Shown: positions 13,976-21,037 of the stretch, in pieces
Position numbering within the stretch: position 1 is the first letter of the stretch
Layout of the letters: each line of letters starts with the position of its first letter
Assembly: GCA_002371785.1 (NCBI GenBank)
Contig: DFGU01000077.1
Location: 9,565-32,132 of the forward strand
Length of the DNA: 22,568 nt
Direction: 5' to 3'
Origin: Bacteroidales bacterium UBA3742
GTDB taxonomy: Bacteria; Bacteroidota; Bacteroidia; Bacteroidales; Paludibacteraceae
Position numbers and translations under genes: made by a program
The notes under the pieces: model-generated
What the model saw: the letters and a program-made list of their open reading frames with translations, nothing else
Database searches by the model: none
Told to the model about the DNA's origin: nothing

Positions 13976-16830
13976 CCCTTTCTCTAATCATATTATCCGT
14001 TATTATCGTTCTCGCAGCGGTATTAGCATGTCTGTATCGGCAGCAGATAAAGAATTTGCATGCCAAACAGCAAGCGAAGCGTGAGAAAGAACGTCAGGAA
14101 CGAGAAGCGGAGAAAGCACGATTAGAACAAGAGCGGTTACAACGCGAAGCAGAAGAACGGGAACGTAAGCGCAAACAAAAAGAAGCCGCTGATGCCATTC
14201 TTCAAGAGTTTCTCCAAAAGAATCCATATATTGCCATTTCCGATTGGGAGCAAGTTAAGAAGCAGATTTTAGAGACCTGCCCATTTTACGAAATAGACGC
14301 GAACTTTGTTCCGCAGCATAATCGCGAGTTTCGTGAACAACAGAAGATAGAGCACAAAGAGTATTTTGATACGCTTTTCACGTACCCACTTGACGACCAA
14401 CAACGCGAAGCTATTGTGACGCTTGGAGAAAACGTGCTAGTTGTGGCAGCTGCGGGTAGTGGTAAAACGGCTACAATCGTTGCCAAAACACATTACCTTG
14501 TCAACAAAATGCACGTTGACCCGCGTAATATCTTGGTGGTAACATACACACGCAAAGCAGCGGAAGAACTCCAGACGCGCGTTGGTGTTGCAGGTGTTGA
14601 GTGCAGCACTTTCCACAAACACGCGATTGACACGATAGCACGCATTGAGGGTGAGAAGCCAACCATTTGCGAGAACAATACCCTCAACACTATTTTTGAC
14701 GCGCTTATCCATAAGAGCGCAACATTTGAATCGTCTTTCTTCCTTTTCCAAACAGTTCAGAAAACGCTTCTCCAATACGACTACGAATATAGCAGTTACA
14801 AAGAATACCTCAAAGCCCTTCTCGAATATGGTAAAATGGCACCTTATCGCGATATGGACAATAAGTTGTGCTATGTTAAGAGCCGCCAAGAAATGGAGTT
14901 GATGGTGATTCTTACCGAATTAGGTTTGAATGTGCGCTATGAGGAGAAGTATCCTCATCCAACATCTTCTACCAAGTTCCGCCAATACAAGCCGGACTTC
15001 ACAATCCACTATCAGCAAGATGGGCAAGACAAAGTCCTGTATCTGGAGCATTTCGCCATTGATCAACATGGACGTGTTCCTGTTTGGTTTGGAGAGGGAA
15101 AGCAAGGTGGATGGGCAAGAGCCGACCGCGACTACAATGAAGGCATTCAATGGAAGAAACAACTGCATCAATTGAATGGCACAACAATGGTCTATACCAC
15201 CAGTGCTGATTTTCACCAAGGAATAATTTCTGCCCGTGCGCGGGTTGAACAATTGCTCCAACAACAAGGAATTCCTTACTCTCCGCTGACAATGGAGCAG
15301 AAAGCTAAGAAATTGGCTGTCCCTCTCAACCGTTCCATTGAAAGTCTTGTGAAGTTGATAAGTGGTTTTATTGCACTTCTGAAAGCTAATGGTCGTACAA
15401 TAACTGAACTCCAAAATTCTATTTCAGATAGAGATATCAACAAAGAGCGCAATACGTTCCTGCTTCGCCATTTGGTACAACCGCTTTATGAGGGTTATGA
15501 AGAAGCGCTTAAAGAGCGGAAAGAGTGTGATTTCACCGATTGTTTGCTGAAAGCGTCCGCACTACTTGAACAAAAGCAGATATACAATTACGACTATATC
15601 CTTGTGGATGAGTTCCAAGACATGTCTATGGATAAGTACCGTTACTTATCTGCGCTAAGACGGAAGAATCCTCGTACGCGAATTTTCTGCGTGGGAGACG
15701 ATTGGCAGTCTATCTATCGTTTCTCCGGTAGTGATATCAGTCTGTTCTCGCAGTTTGAGAAATTCAATGGAGCGACAGAAGAAATCAAGATTGAAGCAAC
15801 CCACCGTTTCGGCGAACCACTTCTGCAACGTTCATCTGATTTTGTGCAACAAAACCCAGCCCAAAAGAAAAAGAAACTACGTCCGGATAAAGATAGAGTG
15901 ACTTATTTGGCGTTTGCCGGATATGAAGATGAGAAAATTGAACGTTCAATCATTGAGAAGCAAGTTGCGCGTTTGCCGCAAGATGCACGCATATACATCG
16001 TCTCACGCTATCGTTATGACATCGGTAGTGTCTTCCCGGAAGCTGCAAGTAAAACACGTGATGAGAATGGAGGCGCAATCGAATTGAATATTGCAGGTCG
16101 CCGGATACAAGCACTTACCGCCCATTCAAGCAAAGGTTTGGAAGCCGATTACGTGTTCCTCCTAAACTGCAATAGTGGCTACGATGATTACGGCTTTCCA
16201 TCGCAAGTAGCGGACGATCCTATCTTGGATTATGTGTTAAGCCGTTCAGATTCGTACGACCATGCAGAAGAACGGCGTGTGTTCTATGTCGCTATCACAC
16301 GCGCCAAACGTGCCTCATACGTGCTCTTCGATAAGCAGTATCCGTCTTTGTTTGTTACCGAGTTAGGCGGAGTCAAAGACGAAGATGATACGGGTGGTCG
16401 TATTTGTCCTCGTTGTGGTACAGGTAAACTAATGTTCACCAAAGATGGCTACGCCAAGAACGGACATTTCTATGCCGTACAACGTTGCACCAACAAAGAG
16501 TGCGACTTGAAGGATGATATTATTTTCTTTGACCCACGCAAAGAGCCGTTTGAAGTGTTGGACTTTGAACAATTCCTCAAACGCAAACATGTCACTACCG
16601 CAGAACGTGCTCATATACGCGTAGGCACCTCGCCGGACTTTGTGTCTCCGGTACTACTTATCCCATGTGCAGCCGAGTCCCCGCAAGGTCTCGCCCTTAC
16701 TCTCGATCCTCGTTACGATAGATACGACCTTGGCAAGTTCTACTCCCAACATCTCCAACAATCCGACCTTGCCATCTGTATCCAACGCAACGGCAACATA
16801 GAACGATACTTGCTAACAATACGAAAATAA
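13972..16830 (+). CDS. UvrD/Rep-type superfamily 1 helicase with membrane anchor, nuclease-like insertion and zinc ribbon
   Basis: The 952-residue protein starts at GTG (13972) within the stop of the HNH gene. Order of parts: a membrane segment (residues 3-22, LSLIILSVIIVLAAVLACLY); a highly charged coiled coil to about 75; helicase motif I AAAGSGKT (Lys165); motif Ia VVTYTRKAAEEL; then an insertion at about 320-420 with YKPDFTI (Asp342) and LYLEHF (Glu359) and a later WKKQLHQL, which resembles the PD-(D/E)xK-like domain of helicase IV relatives. Motif II is ILVDEFQD (546-550 DEFQD), then VGDDWQSIYRFSGSD, EATHRFGEPL, TAHSSKGLEADYV and RRVFYVAITRAKR. A zinc ribbon follows with Cys812, Cys815, Cys839 and Cys844, then an unrecognised C-terminus. 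All ATPase motifs are intact. It would translocate on single-stranded DNA at the inner membrane. 8 bp separate it from the next gene. Confidence 0.92.
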   Translation: MTLSLIILSVIIVLAAVLACLYRQQIKNLHAKQQAKREKERQEREAEKARLEQERLQREAEERERKRKQKEAADAILQEFLQKNPYIAISDWEQVKKQILETCPFYEIDANFVPQHNREFREQQKIEHKEYFDTLFTYPLDDQQREAIVTLGENVLVVAAAGSGKTATIVAKTHYLVNKMHVDPRNILVVTYTRKAAEELQTRVGVAGVECSTFHKHAIDTIARIEGEKPTICENNTLNTIFDALIHKSATFESSFFLFQTVQKTLLQYDYEYSSYKEYLKALLEYGKMAPYRDMDNKLCYVKSRQEMELMVILTELGLNVRYEEKYPHPTSSTKFRQYKPDFTIHYQQDGQDKVLYLEHFAIDQHGRVPVWFGEGKQGGWARADRDYNEGIQWKKQLHQLNGTTMVYTTSADFHQGIISARARVEQLLQQQGIPYSPLTMEQKAKKLAVPLNRSIESLVKLISGFIALLKANGRTITELQNSISDRDINKERNTFLLRHLVQPLYEGYEEALKERKECDFTDCLLKASALLEQKQIYNYDYILVDEFQDMSMDKYRYLSALRRKNPRTRIFCVGDDWQSIYRFSGSDISLFSQFEKFNGATEEIKIEATHRFGEPLLQRSSDFVQQNPAQKKKKLRPDKDRVTYLAFAGYEDEKIERSIIEKQVARLPQDARIYIVSRYRYDIGSVFPEAASKTRDENGGAIELNIAGRRIQALTAHSSKGLEADYVFLLNCNSGYDDYGFPSQVADDPILDYVLSRSDSYDHAEERRVFYVAITRAKRASYVLFDKQYPSLFVTELGGVKDEDDTGGRICPRCGTGKLMFTKDGYAKNGHFYAVQRCTNKECDLKDDIIFFDPRKEPFEVLDFEQFLKRKHVTTAERAHIRVGTSPDFVSPVLLIPCAAESPQGLALTLDPRYDRYDLGKFYSQHLQQSDLAICIQRNGNIERYLLTIRK

Positions 16831-16838
16831 TTTCAGGA

Positions 16839-17723
16839 ATGGAAAGTAAAGAAGATCATAAAATTGAAAAGTCCAAACGCTTACGCGAGGGAGATTGCAA
16901 AATTGATTGGGAGCATTTCCTTATAGAAGATGAAGATGGTGCTCTTGTTGAGGAAAAGATCTCTCCCGAAGATGCTAAAAGTATGCTTGCAGCATGGATG
17001 GAAGAAGAATGTAGTTGCAGCGAATATAAATTAGCGGACAAGGAATCTTGCTATATGTACTATATCTATTTGCACGAATATGATGTAAACAAGTACAAAC
17101 AATATGCGAAACAATATCATTATACCGATGACAATATTTCCTTTTGGGGGTTACAGGAAATGTTTGATAACGGATGGGCTAAATCACCCGCTTTCATTGA
17201 TTGGAAAGATGAAATGAAATATTGCATAACGGGTAACAATATAAGCAATTTCATTCTTGGAATCATAGAGCCGCAGACACGCGTTGATATATTGTCCTAT
17301 CTTCTCAAAAATGTTGAGTACATTTTTATGCAAGATGCACTAATGAGTTGGGACAATAAGGAGTATATGAAGAAAAAGAAACTTTCTCTTAAAGAATTAT
17401 TGGAACGACAAAAAGAAGCCGCCAAAATCCGTAAAGAAGAGTTGACCAAACAAGCATCCGAACAACGCAAACAAGCTAAGGAACAGGCGAAAGAGTATAG
17501 CGTAACCTTTGATGAAATAGTGGAATATGCCGAGCAGGAAGCCGGTGAACATCAATCTGCCATCAAAGCAATGTTGAGGTATTTCTGTTTGGAAAAACCC
17601 AACTGGAACACAAAAGCCATCCGTAATAAGATTCATGAGATTGGCAACCAAACGAACATATCCATTGGCACCAACAATGCCACAGTAATAGCAGATTCCA
17701 ATGTCGATTTTCATTCAAAATAA
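16839..17723 (+). CDS. Unrecognised protein with a charged coiled coil, third gene of the HNH-helicase operon
   Basis: A 294-residue protein of unknown family. The N-terminus is acidic (IEDEDGALVEEKISPEDAKS), followed by a Tyr-rich stretch (CYMYYIYLHEYDVNKYKQYA). A Lys/Glu/Gln-rich predicted coiled coil covers about residues 180-235 (LLERQKEAAKIRKEELTKQA). A helical C-terminal part leads to an Asn-rich tail NISIGTNNATVIADSNVDF. There is no signal peptide or membrane segment. It starts 8 bp after the helicase gene and overlaps the next gene by 23 bp, so it belongs to the same unit. The tail resembles the N-terminus of the next protein, which suggests the two bind the same partner or each other. 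I do not assign a function. Confidence 0.8.
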   Translation: MESKEDHKIEKSKRLREGDCKIDWEHFLIEDEDGALVEEKISPEDAKSMLAAWMEEECSCSEYKLADKESCYMYYIYLHEYDVNKYKQYAKQYHYTDDNISFWGLQEMFDNGWAKSPAFIDWKDEMKYCITGNNISNFILGIIEPQTRVDILSYLLKNVEYIFMQDALMSWDNKEYMKKKKLSLKELLERQKEAAKIRKEELTKQASEQRKQAKEQAKEYSVTFDEIVEYAEQEAGEHQSAIKAMLRYFCLEKPNWNTKAIRNKIHEIGNQTNISIGTNNATVIADSNVDFHSK

Positions 17724-18363
17724 TCATGGAACCATTATTGCTGATTGCGATGTGACTATCAACAATAACAATGGTCAGACAACGACCATTGTTCGGCAAC
17801 GCGAAACGCTGGTTGAAGATGTTACACCCATACAAGAAGATGGTGCTCCTGTCGTTCTATCCAACCTCATCTTCAGCAAACTCTTTGATTCCAACCAGAA
17901 ACTACTATTGCTCCGTAAAGAAATAGCAGCATCTATTGACTTGGGTGCTGCAACTCCTCTCTATACGGATTCTATCGGCTTAGATCGTTCAAAGATAGAC
18001 CCGCTGATGAAGAATGAGTGGTTCTTTATATTGGCAGCACTCAAGGATGCCAACGTCCTCCGAAGCAAACCTGTACTCGATAGAGAGTTCGTGCAACAGA
18101 TGGTTCGATTCTTCCCTATGTTACCGAACTTGAATTTTGAGACGACAGAGGAATACGACAAGGGTATGCGTAAATTTGCTCAATCCATTTCCGTTGAGCG
18201 TCGCAAATGGAAAATCAACGGCAATGTAGTACGTTTAGTTGACCTGCAAGCAAAACAGCACCGTTTACCCCAACTCAGCGAGGAAAAGATTGCCCGGATC
18301 ATCCGTATAGCCATGCCATTATACGTCAATCTGACAAAACTAATACAAGAACTACGAAAATAA
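17701..18363 (+). CDS. Unrecognised protein, last gene of the HNH-helicase operon
   Basis: A 220-residue protein of unknown family. It begins with an Asn-rich strand motif FIQNNHGTIIADCDVTINNN that echoes the C-terminus of the preceding protein. A linker (QEDGAPVVLSNL) leads to a mainly helical body (KLFDSNQKLLLLRKEIAASI, NEWFFILAALKDANVLRSKP, EEKIARIIRIAMPLYVNLTK). It has no signal peptide, membrane segment or recognised catalytic motif. The ATG at 17701 lies inside the previous gene, so translation is probably coupled. A terminator follows 23 bp after the stop and closes the operon. Confidence 0.8.
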   Translation: MSIFIQNNHGTIIADCDVTINNNNGQTTTIVRQRETLVEDVTPIQEDGAPVVLSNLIFSKLFDSNQKLLLLRKEIAASIDLGAATPLYTDSIGLDRSKIDPLMKNEWFFILAALKDANVLRSKPVLDREFVQQMVRFFPMLPNLNFETTEEYDKGMRKFAQSISVERRKWKINGNVVRLVDLQAKQHRLPQLSEEKIARIIRIAMPLYVNLTKLIQELRK

Positions 18364-18386
18364 GGTAATATTTGTACAAAAATAGA

Positions 18387-18418
18387 AGCAACTGCAACAT
18401 TTTGCGGTTGCTTTTTTT
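18387..18418 (+). terminator. Terminator of the HNH-helicase operon
   Basis: AGCAACTGCA (18387-18396), loop ACATTT, TGCGGTTGCT (18403-18412), one T-G wobble, then T6. Confidence 0.88.
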
Positions 18419-18508
18419 ATGTATTCGACGGCAAATTCGATTCGTTCGACAGAATGAGTACTTATCATTCGATTGGTTCTACAATAGGCTATATATCAAT
18501 CAAATAAA

Positions 18509-18616
18509 TTGCCCTTATCCTCAAATAGCAGTACCTTTGTACCCGAAAACATTATAAAGGCTGTGTACCGAGAATGAGCGCTCGTTATACACTCGGAGCA
18601 GCTGACACCGGTGTCA
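18509..18616 (+). promoter_or_regulatory. Promoter and structured leader of the 87-residue gene
   Basis: TTG (18509-18511), 20 nt, TACCTTTG (18532-18539). The leader then offers CCGAG (18568-18572) with CTCGG (18592-18596), or alternatively TGTGTA with TATACA across the same region, and the perfect 14-bp palindrome TGACACCGGTGTCA (18603-18616). The hairpin ends in GGAGCAG, as do others in this island. Confidence 0.7.
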
Positions 18617-18647
18617 TAATGTCTAACAACTAAATCATTGTTACATT

Positions 18648-18911
18648 ATGGCTACTATTAACCCTTTTGAACGCGCTATTATCCACTTAATGCGCGACAA
18701 GACGTACGAACAACTTTCTAAACGTGTTCCCGATATACCCGCCATGGATTATCGGCGGCTCACCTTTTGCCTTATCCAGGATCGTATCGCTGCCTACAAG
18801 GACGCCAAGATTAAACACACACTTGAAGATGTGCTCACCGAGTTCGGCATTACCAAGAAAGCGTACTACAATTGGTACGAAAAATACCATTCCTACTACC
18901 AAGCAATGTAA
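18648..18911 (+). CDS. Small unrecognised protein with a possible helix-turn-helix
   Basis: An 87-residue basic protein (ATINPFERAIIHLMRDKTYE at the start). The C-terminal stretch LEDVLTEFGITKKAYYNWYE has the spacing of a helix-turn-helix, as in transposase or terminase-small-subunit DNA-binding helices, though this is only a resemblance. It is the first gene of the small-ORF island and has its own promoter. The next promoter begins about 35-55 bp after the stop. A role as island regulator is conceivable but unproven. Confidence 0.65.
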   Translation: MATINPFERAIIHLMRDKTYEQLSKRVPDIPAMDYRRLTFCLIQDRIAAYKDAKIKHTLEDVLTEFGITKKAYYNWYEKYHSYYQAM

Positions 18912-18966
18912 AAATTTCTGATACTTCCGAGTGTCCAAAGGAAACTTTTCCCCACTTTATTTGCCG

Positions 18967-19038
18967 TAATTTTGCACCGCCTTTCGGAAAAAGACAGCCT
19001 CTCGCGGTGAGAGAATCTTAACCCTCCGAAGGGCGGTG
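18967..19038 (+). promoter_or_regulatory. Promoter plus long-range CACCGCC leader stem, copy 1
   Basis: The -7 element TAATTTTG (18967-18974) is followed at once by CACCGCCTTTCGGA (18975-18988), which pairs with TCCGAAGGGCGGTG (19025-19038) with one wobble. The 36-nt interior holds CTCTC (18999-19003) and GAGAG (19009-19013). The start codon at 19041 comes two bases after the stem, so the 5' end of the mRNA would be clamped against the start. No clear -33 element is present. The promoter and 5' arm recur at 21620-21639. Confidence 0.75.
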
Positions 19039-19040
19039 TT

Positions 19041-19475
19041 ATGAGTAAAAATTCATCCAAGTCCACAAACGTGGCAAACACGGAAAACACGATTTCAACC
19101 GAGGCTATCCAAGAGTTGGTAGAACTTACACTGCGTTCACGCAGAGACTCCCATCGTGCGAAGCAGCTGCGCACACAGGCCAAGATGGAGGCATTGGCAT
19201 TGTACAAGGCCCGCCATTGGGAAGTGGGAAAAGACATGCCTTTCGAAGGCGCAACCCTGCGGCTCTATTACGAGACCGTCTTTACTTGGGCCAAGAACAC
19301 CAAGATCAAAGGCGCCTTGATGGACCTCTATTTGGCGCAACTGGAGCATATCGACTTGCTCAAGCAGCAACTCAAAGAAGCCGAGGAGAATCTCAAGAAT
19401 ACGGAGCTCGATCTGGCCAAGGAAAACCCCAACAGCGAATCCATCAAACGCGAACTCCGATTCCAAATCCGCTAA
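19041..19475 (+). CDS. Unrecognised coiled-coil protein
   Basis: A 144-residue soluble protein. The N-terminal 20 residues are Ser/Asn/Thr-rich and probably disordered. A helical segment follows (IQELVELTLRSRRDSHRAKQ), then a short ordered part (HWEVGKDMPFEGATLRLYYE), and a C-terminal coiled coil (LEHIDLLKQQLKEAEENLKN) to near residue 130. No known domain was recognised. The start lies directly behind a stable leader stem, which suggests that translation is controlled by that stem. Confidence 0.65.
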   Translation: MSKNSSKSTNVANTENTISTEAIQELVELTLRSRRDSHRAKQLRTQAKMEALALYKARHWEVGKDMPFEGATLRLYYETVFTWAKNTKIKGALMDLYLAQLEHIDLLKQQLKEAEENLKNTELDLAKENPNSESIKRELRFQIR

Positions 19476-19545
19476 GACTCAGGTATCGGCCAAGTTTGAC
19501 CGATAAAAGAAAAAGAAAAGAACCAAAAGTAAAAGAAAAAAGTAT

Positions 19546-19615
19546 GTGGTGGTGGTATATGTATAATCCCTGTAGTCCCTTACAGAAGCTATGCAGATCC
19601 ACTTACCACCACCAC
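19546..19615 (+). repeat. GGT/ACC long-range inverted repeat upstream of the 182-residue gene
   Basis: GTGGTGGTGGT (19546-19556) and ACCACCACCAC (19605-19615) are perfectly complementary over 11 bp and enclose 48 nt. The start codon lies 17 nt downstream. A further ACCACCACCAAC run inside the coding sequence (19652-19663) could compete for the same 5' arm. Confidence 0.65.
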
Positions 19616-19631
19616 CTAAAATTTTTAGAAA

Positions 19632-20180
19632 ATGGATAATAGACATATACAAATACCACCACCAACGTGGGAAGATATGTGGACGGTGCTGCATGAACAC
19701 GGTGCGGGATGGCGGAAAGAAGAAGGTACAAAACGCTATTGGGAAACGCTCAGCGAAGAACAACAAGCACATGCCTATACCACCATCACCAAGAAATTGG
19801 CGGACGGACTTTTTGTGCACTACGACCCGATACAAGCCATCAAAGAGACACTATGGAGCCTGGCGGAAACAAAAGATGCCGAACCCACCAACTATCAGGG
19901 TCGCGCCCTGCCTGCCGGCAAGATTGTCGTCTCGGCAAAGTACAACGGTGCTTGGGGCTTCTACACCCTCGAAGACGCCGAGGCCCACAACATGCCGATC
20001 CGCTACCCGGACCACATCTTCACTACCGACCGCAGAATCGTCGACCAGATCAACAACCACGTCGACTGGGTCCAAGTCTCCGTTCCTTACATGCCGGACG
20101 ATTTCGTCTTCTGCACAAGGGCGAATGCGGAGAAGTATCACCTAAAGATCATCGCTGACCCGAGGGGCCTAGGAAACTAG
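19632..20180 (+). CDS. Unrecognised 182-residue protein
   Basis: Chosen over two overlapping plus-strand frames because its composition is protein-like (balanced, with Trp/Tyr in ordered contexts). The N-terminal half is helical (PTWEDMWTVLHEHGAGWRKE, YWETLSEEQQAHAYTTITKK, FVHYDPIQAIKE). The C-terminal half looks alpha/beta (LPAGKIVVSAKYNGAWGFYT, FTTDRRIVDQINNHVDWVQV). No signal peptide and no recognised catalytic motif. The stop codon falls inside an octamer repeat (CTAGGARA, 20169-20192), so the last residues are repeat-encoded. The leader contains the GGT/ACC inverted repeat. Confidence 0.7.
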   Translation: MDNRHIQIPPPTWEDMWTVLHEHGAGWRKEEGTKRYWETLSEEQQAHAYTTITKKLADGLFVHYDPIQAIKETLWSLAETKDAEPTNYQGRALPAGKIVVSAKYNGAWGFYTLEDAEAHNMPIRYPDHIFTTDRRIVDQINNHVDWVQVSVPYMPDDFVFCTRANAEKYHLKIIADPRGLGN

Positions 20181-20192
20181 GAGACTAGGAAC
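20169..20192 (+). repeat. Octamer tandem repeat, three units
   Basis: CTAGGAAA, CTAGGAGA, CTAGGAAC in direct succession. The stop of the 182-residue gene (TAG, 20178-20180) lies in the second unit. Confidence 0.85.
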
Positions 20193-20474
20193 CCGGATAG
20201 CATCCGGGACAATCGACGATGCGAATCCGGCATCAAATGCCGGGTCAATGGACAAAGTATAACAAACCTCCGCGCTTTCACGCGGAGCAGGAGACGAACT
20301 AATAACCGGCATCAAATGCCGGGTCAATAGACAGCGTCGGAACAAGCTCGCAAGACCGAAACGCACAAAGCGCGTTTAACTTGCCGCAGTTCCTCCTTTC
20401 CCCACTGAACGCACTACGCTAGCATTCATCGGGGGCCCCGAAAAATAAGAAAACCTCCGGTCTAGTGACCGGAG
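20192..20474 (+). repeat. Hairpin-rich spacer with five perfect 7-bp stem-loops, leader of the 83-residue gene
   Basis: The 330-bp spacer holds no gene. Its stems are CCCGGAT/ATCCGGG (20192-20208, loop AGC), CCGGCAT/ATGCCGG (20227-20243, loop CAA), CTCCGCG/CGCGGAG (20268-20287), a second identical CCGGCAT/ATGCCGG (20306-20322), and CTCCGGT/ACCGGAG (20455-20474), plus a tight CGGGGGCCCCG at 20430-20440. The two CCGGCAT hairpins are each followed by GTCAATrGACA, giving a duplicated 28-nt unit. After the last stem comes GCACATAACAAA and an A-rich tract up to the ATG at 20511. No TAnnTTTG promoter was seen. Confidence 0.8.
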
Positions 20475-20510
20475 CACATAACAAATATTAACTAAAAACA
20501 AAAAAGAACA

Positions 20511-20762
20511 ATGGCAAATGTAAAGACAATCCTCATGATTGAGGTAAGAGGTAATGAGTACCAATGTCAGTACTCGGGGAAATTCAAACCGGATTTTAGC
20601 AAGATGACCGAAAAAGAGCGAAAAGAGATTCTACGGCATGACACGCGGATTCTGAACACGCTTCTTGCCTGTCCGGAAGCCTTTGCACGAATAGCGGGCT
20701 TTGTGCACAGCATTGAACGGATGAAAAGAAGGGAGGCGAGGAAATTGAAAGGTGAAAGGTGA
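20511..20762 (+). CDS. Small unrecognised protein
   Basis: An 83-residue protein. It begins MANVKTILMIEVRGNEYQCQ, likely a beta-hairpin, then a helical body (MTEKERKEILRHDTRILNTL, PEAFARIAGFVHSIER) and a very basic tail (MKRREARKLKGER). The tail is encoded partly by a heptamer repeat (GAAAGGT, 20747-20767). The A-rich leader and the sequence ATGGCAAATGTAA around the start recur at 22508, in front of another MANV protein. The function is unknown. Confidence 0.65.
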   Translation: MANVKTILMIEVRGNEYQCQYSGKFKPDFSKMTEKERKEILRHDTRILNTLLACPEAFARIAGFVHSIERMKRREARKLKGER

Positions 20763-20767
20763 AAGGA
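20747..20767 (+). repeat. Heptamer repeat (GAAAGGT)3
   Basis: GAAAGGT, GAAAGGT, GAAAGGA in tandem across the stop of the 83-residue gene. Gain or loss of one unit would shift the frame and change the C-terminus. Confidence 0.85.
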
Positions 20768-20838
20768 TAAAGGGATCCTACAGGGACGTCAAGGATGGTC
20801 GCGAGATGGTGGCGGCGGAGACGCGACTTGCACAGCGG

Positions 20839-20939
20839 ATTAGGGCATGCTACTCTTCAAAAAACATACGGCCCCGTATTCGTGCTTTTGCGTTCCCCAT
20901 CCGCAAAAGAACGTTTTTGAATGAGTACATAGTCCTAAT
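20839..20939 (+). repeat. Three-way-junction element, copy 1
   Basis: An outer stem is formed by ATTAGG/CCTAAT (20839-20844, 20934-20939), TACTC/GAGTA (20851-20855, 20923-20927) and TTCAAAAAC/GTTTTTGAA (from 20856 and 20913-20921, one bulged A). Inside are ATACG-GCCC-CGTAT (20866-20879) and CTTTTGCG/CGCAAAAG (20885-20892, 20902-20909) with loop TTCCCCATC. A copy lies in reverse orientation at 22219-22313. The 275-bp spacer 20763-21037 consists of this element, a GCCGCA/TGCGGC hairpin at about 20990-21008, and little else. Confidence 0.85.
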
Positions 20940-21037
20940 TCGAACAGAGCGGCGGATCCGATCCGCCTGGAATACAAAGAAAAAGGAAGGCCGCACATGG
21001 ATATGCGGCGCATAAACGCTAAGAAAGGAGAATTAGA

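Noticed and set aside
18372..18557. 61-codon frame after the HNH operon
   Set aside because: It runs through the terminator hairpin and the next promoter, and has no start context.
13061..18640. Integration site duplicating the tRNA-Ala 3' end
   Set aside because: I looked for a second copy of the tRNA 3' segment around the operon end (18364-18640) and saw none; no integrase gene is present in the window.
19591..20145. Alternative plus frames over the 182-residue gene
   Set aside because: They are rich in Arg/Ser/Pro/Thr from frame-shifted GC-rich codons; the 19632 frame has normal protein composition.
20752..21015. 87-codon frame overlapping the end of the 83-residue gene
   Set aside because: It starts in a heptamer repeat and crosses the whole three-way-junction element; the same peptide (AFAFPIRKR) arises from the inverted copy at 22250-22270, showing that the conserved unit is the nucleic-acid structure.
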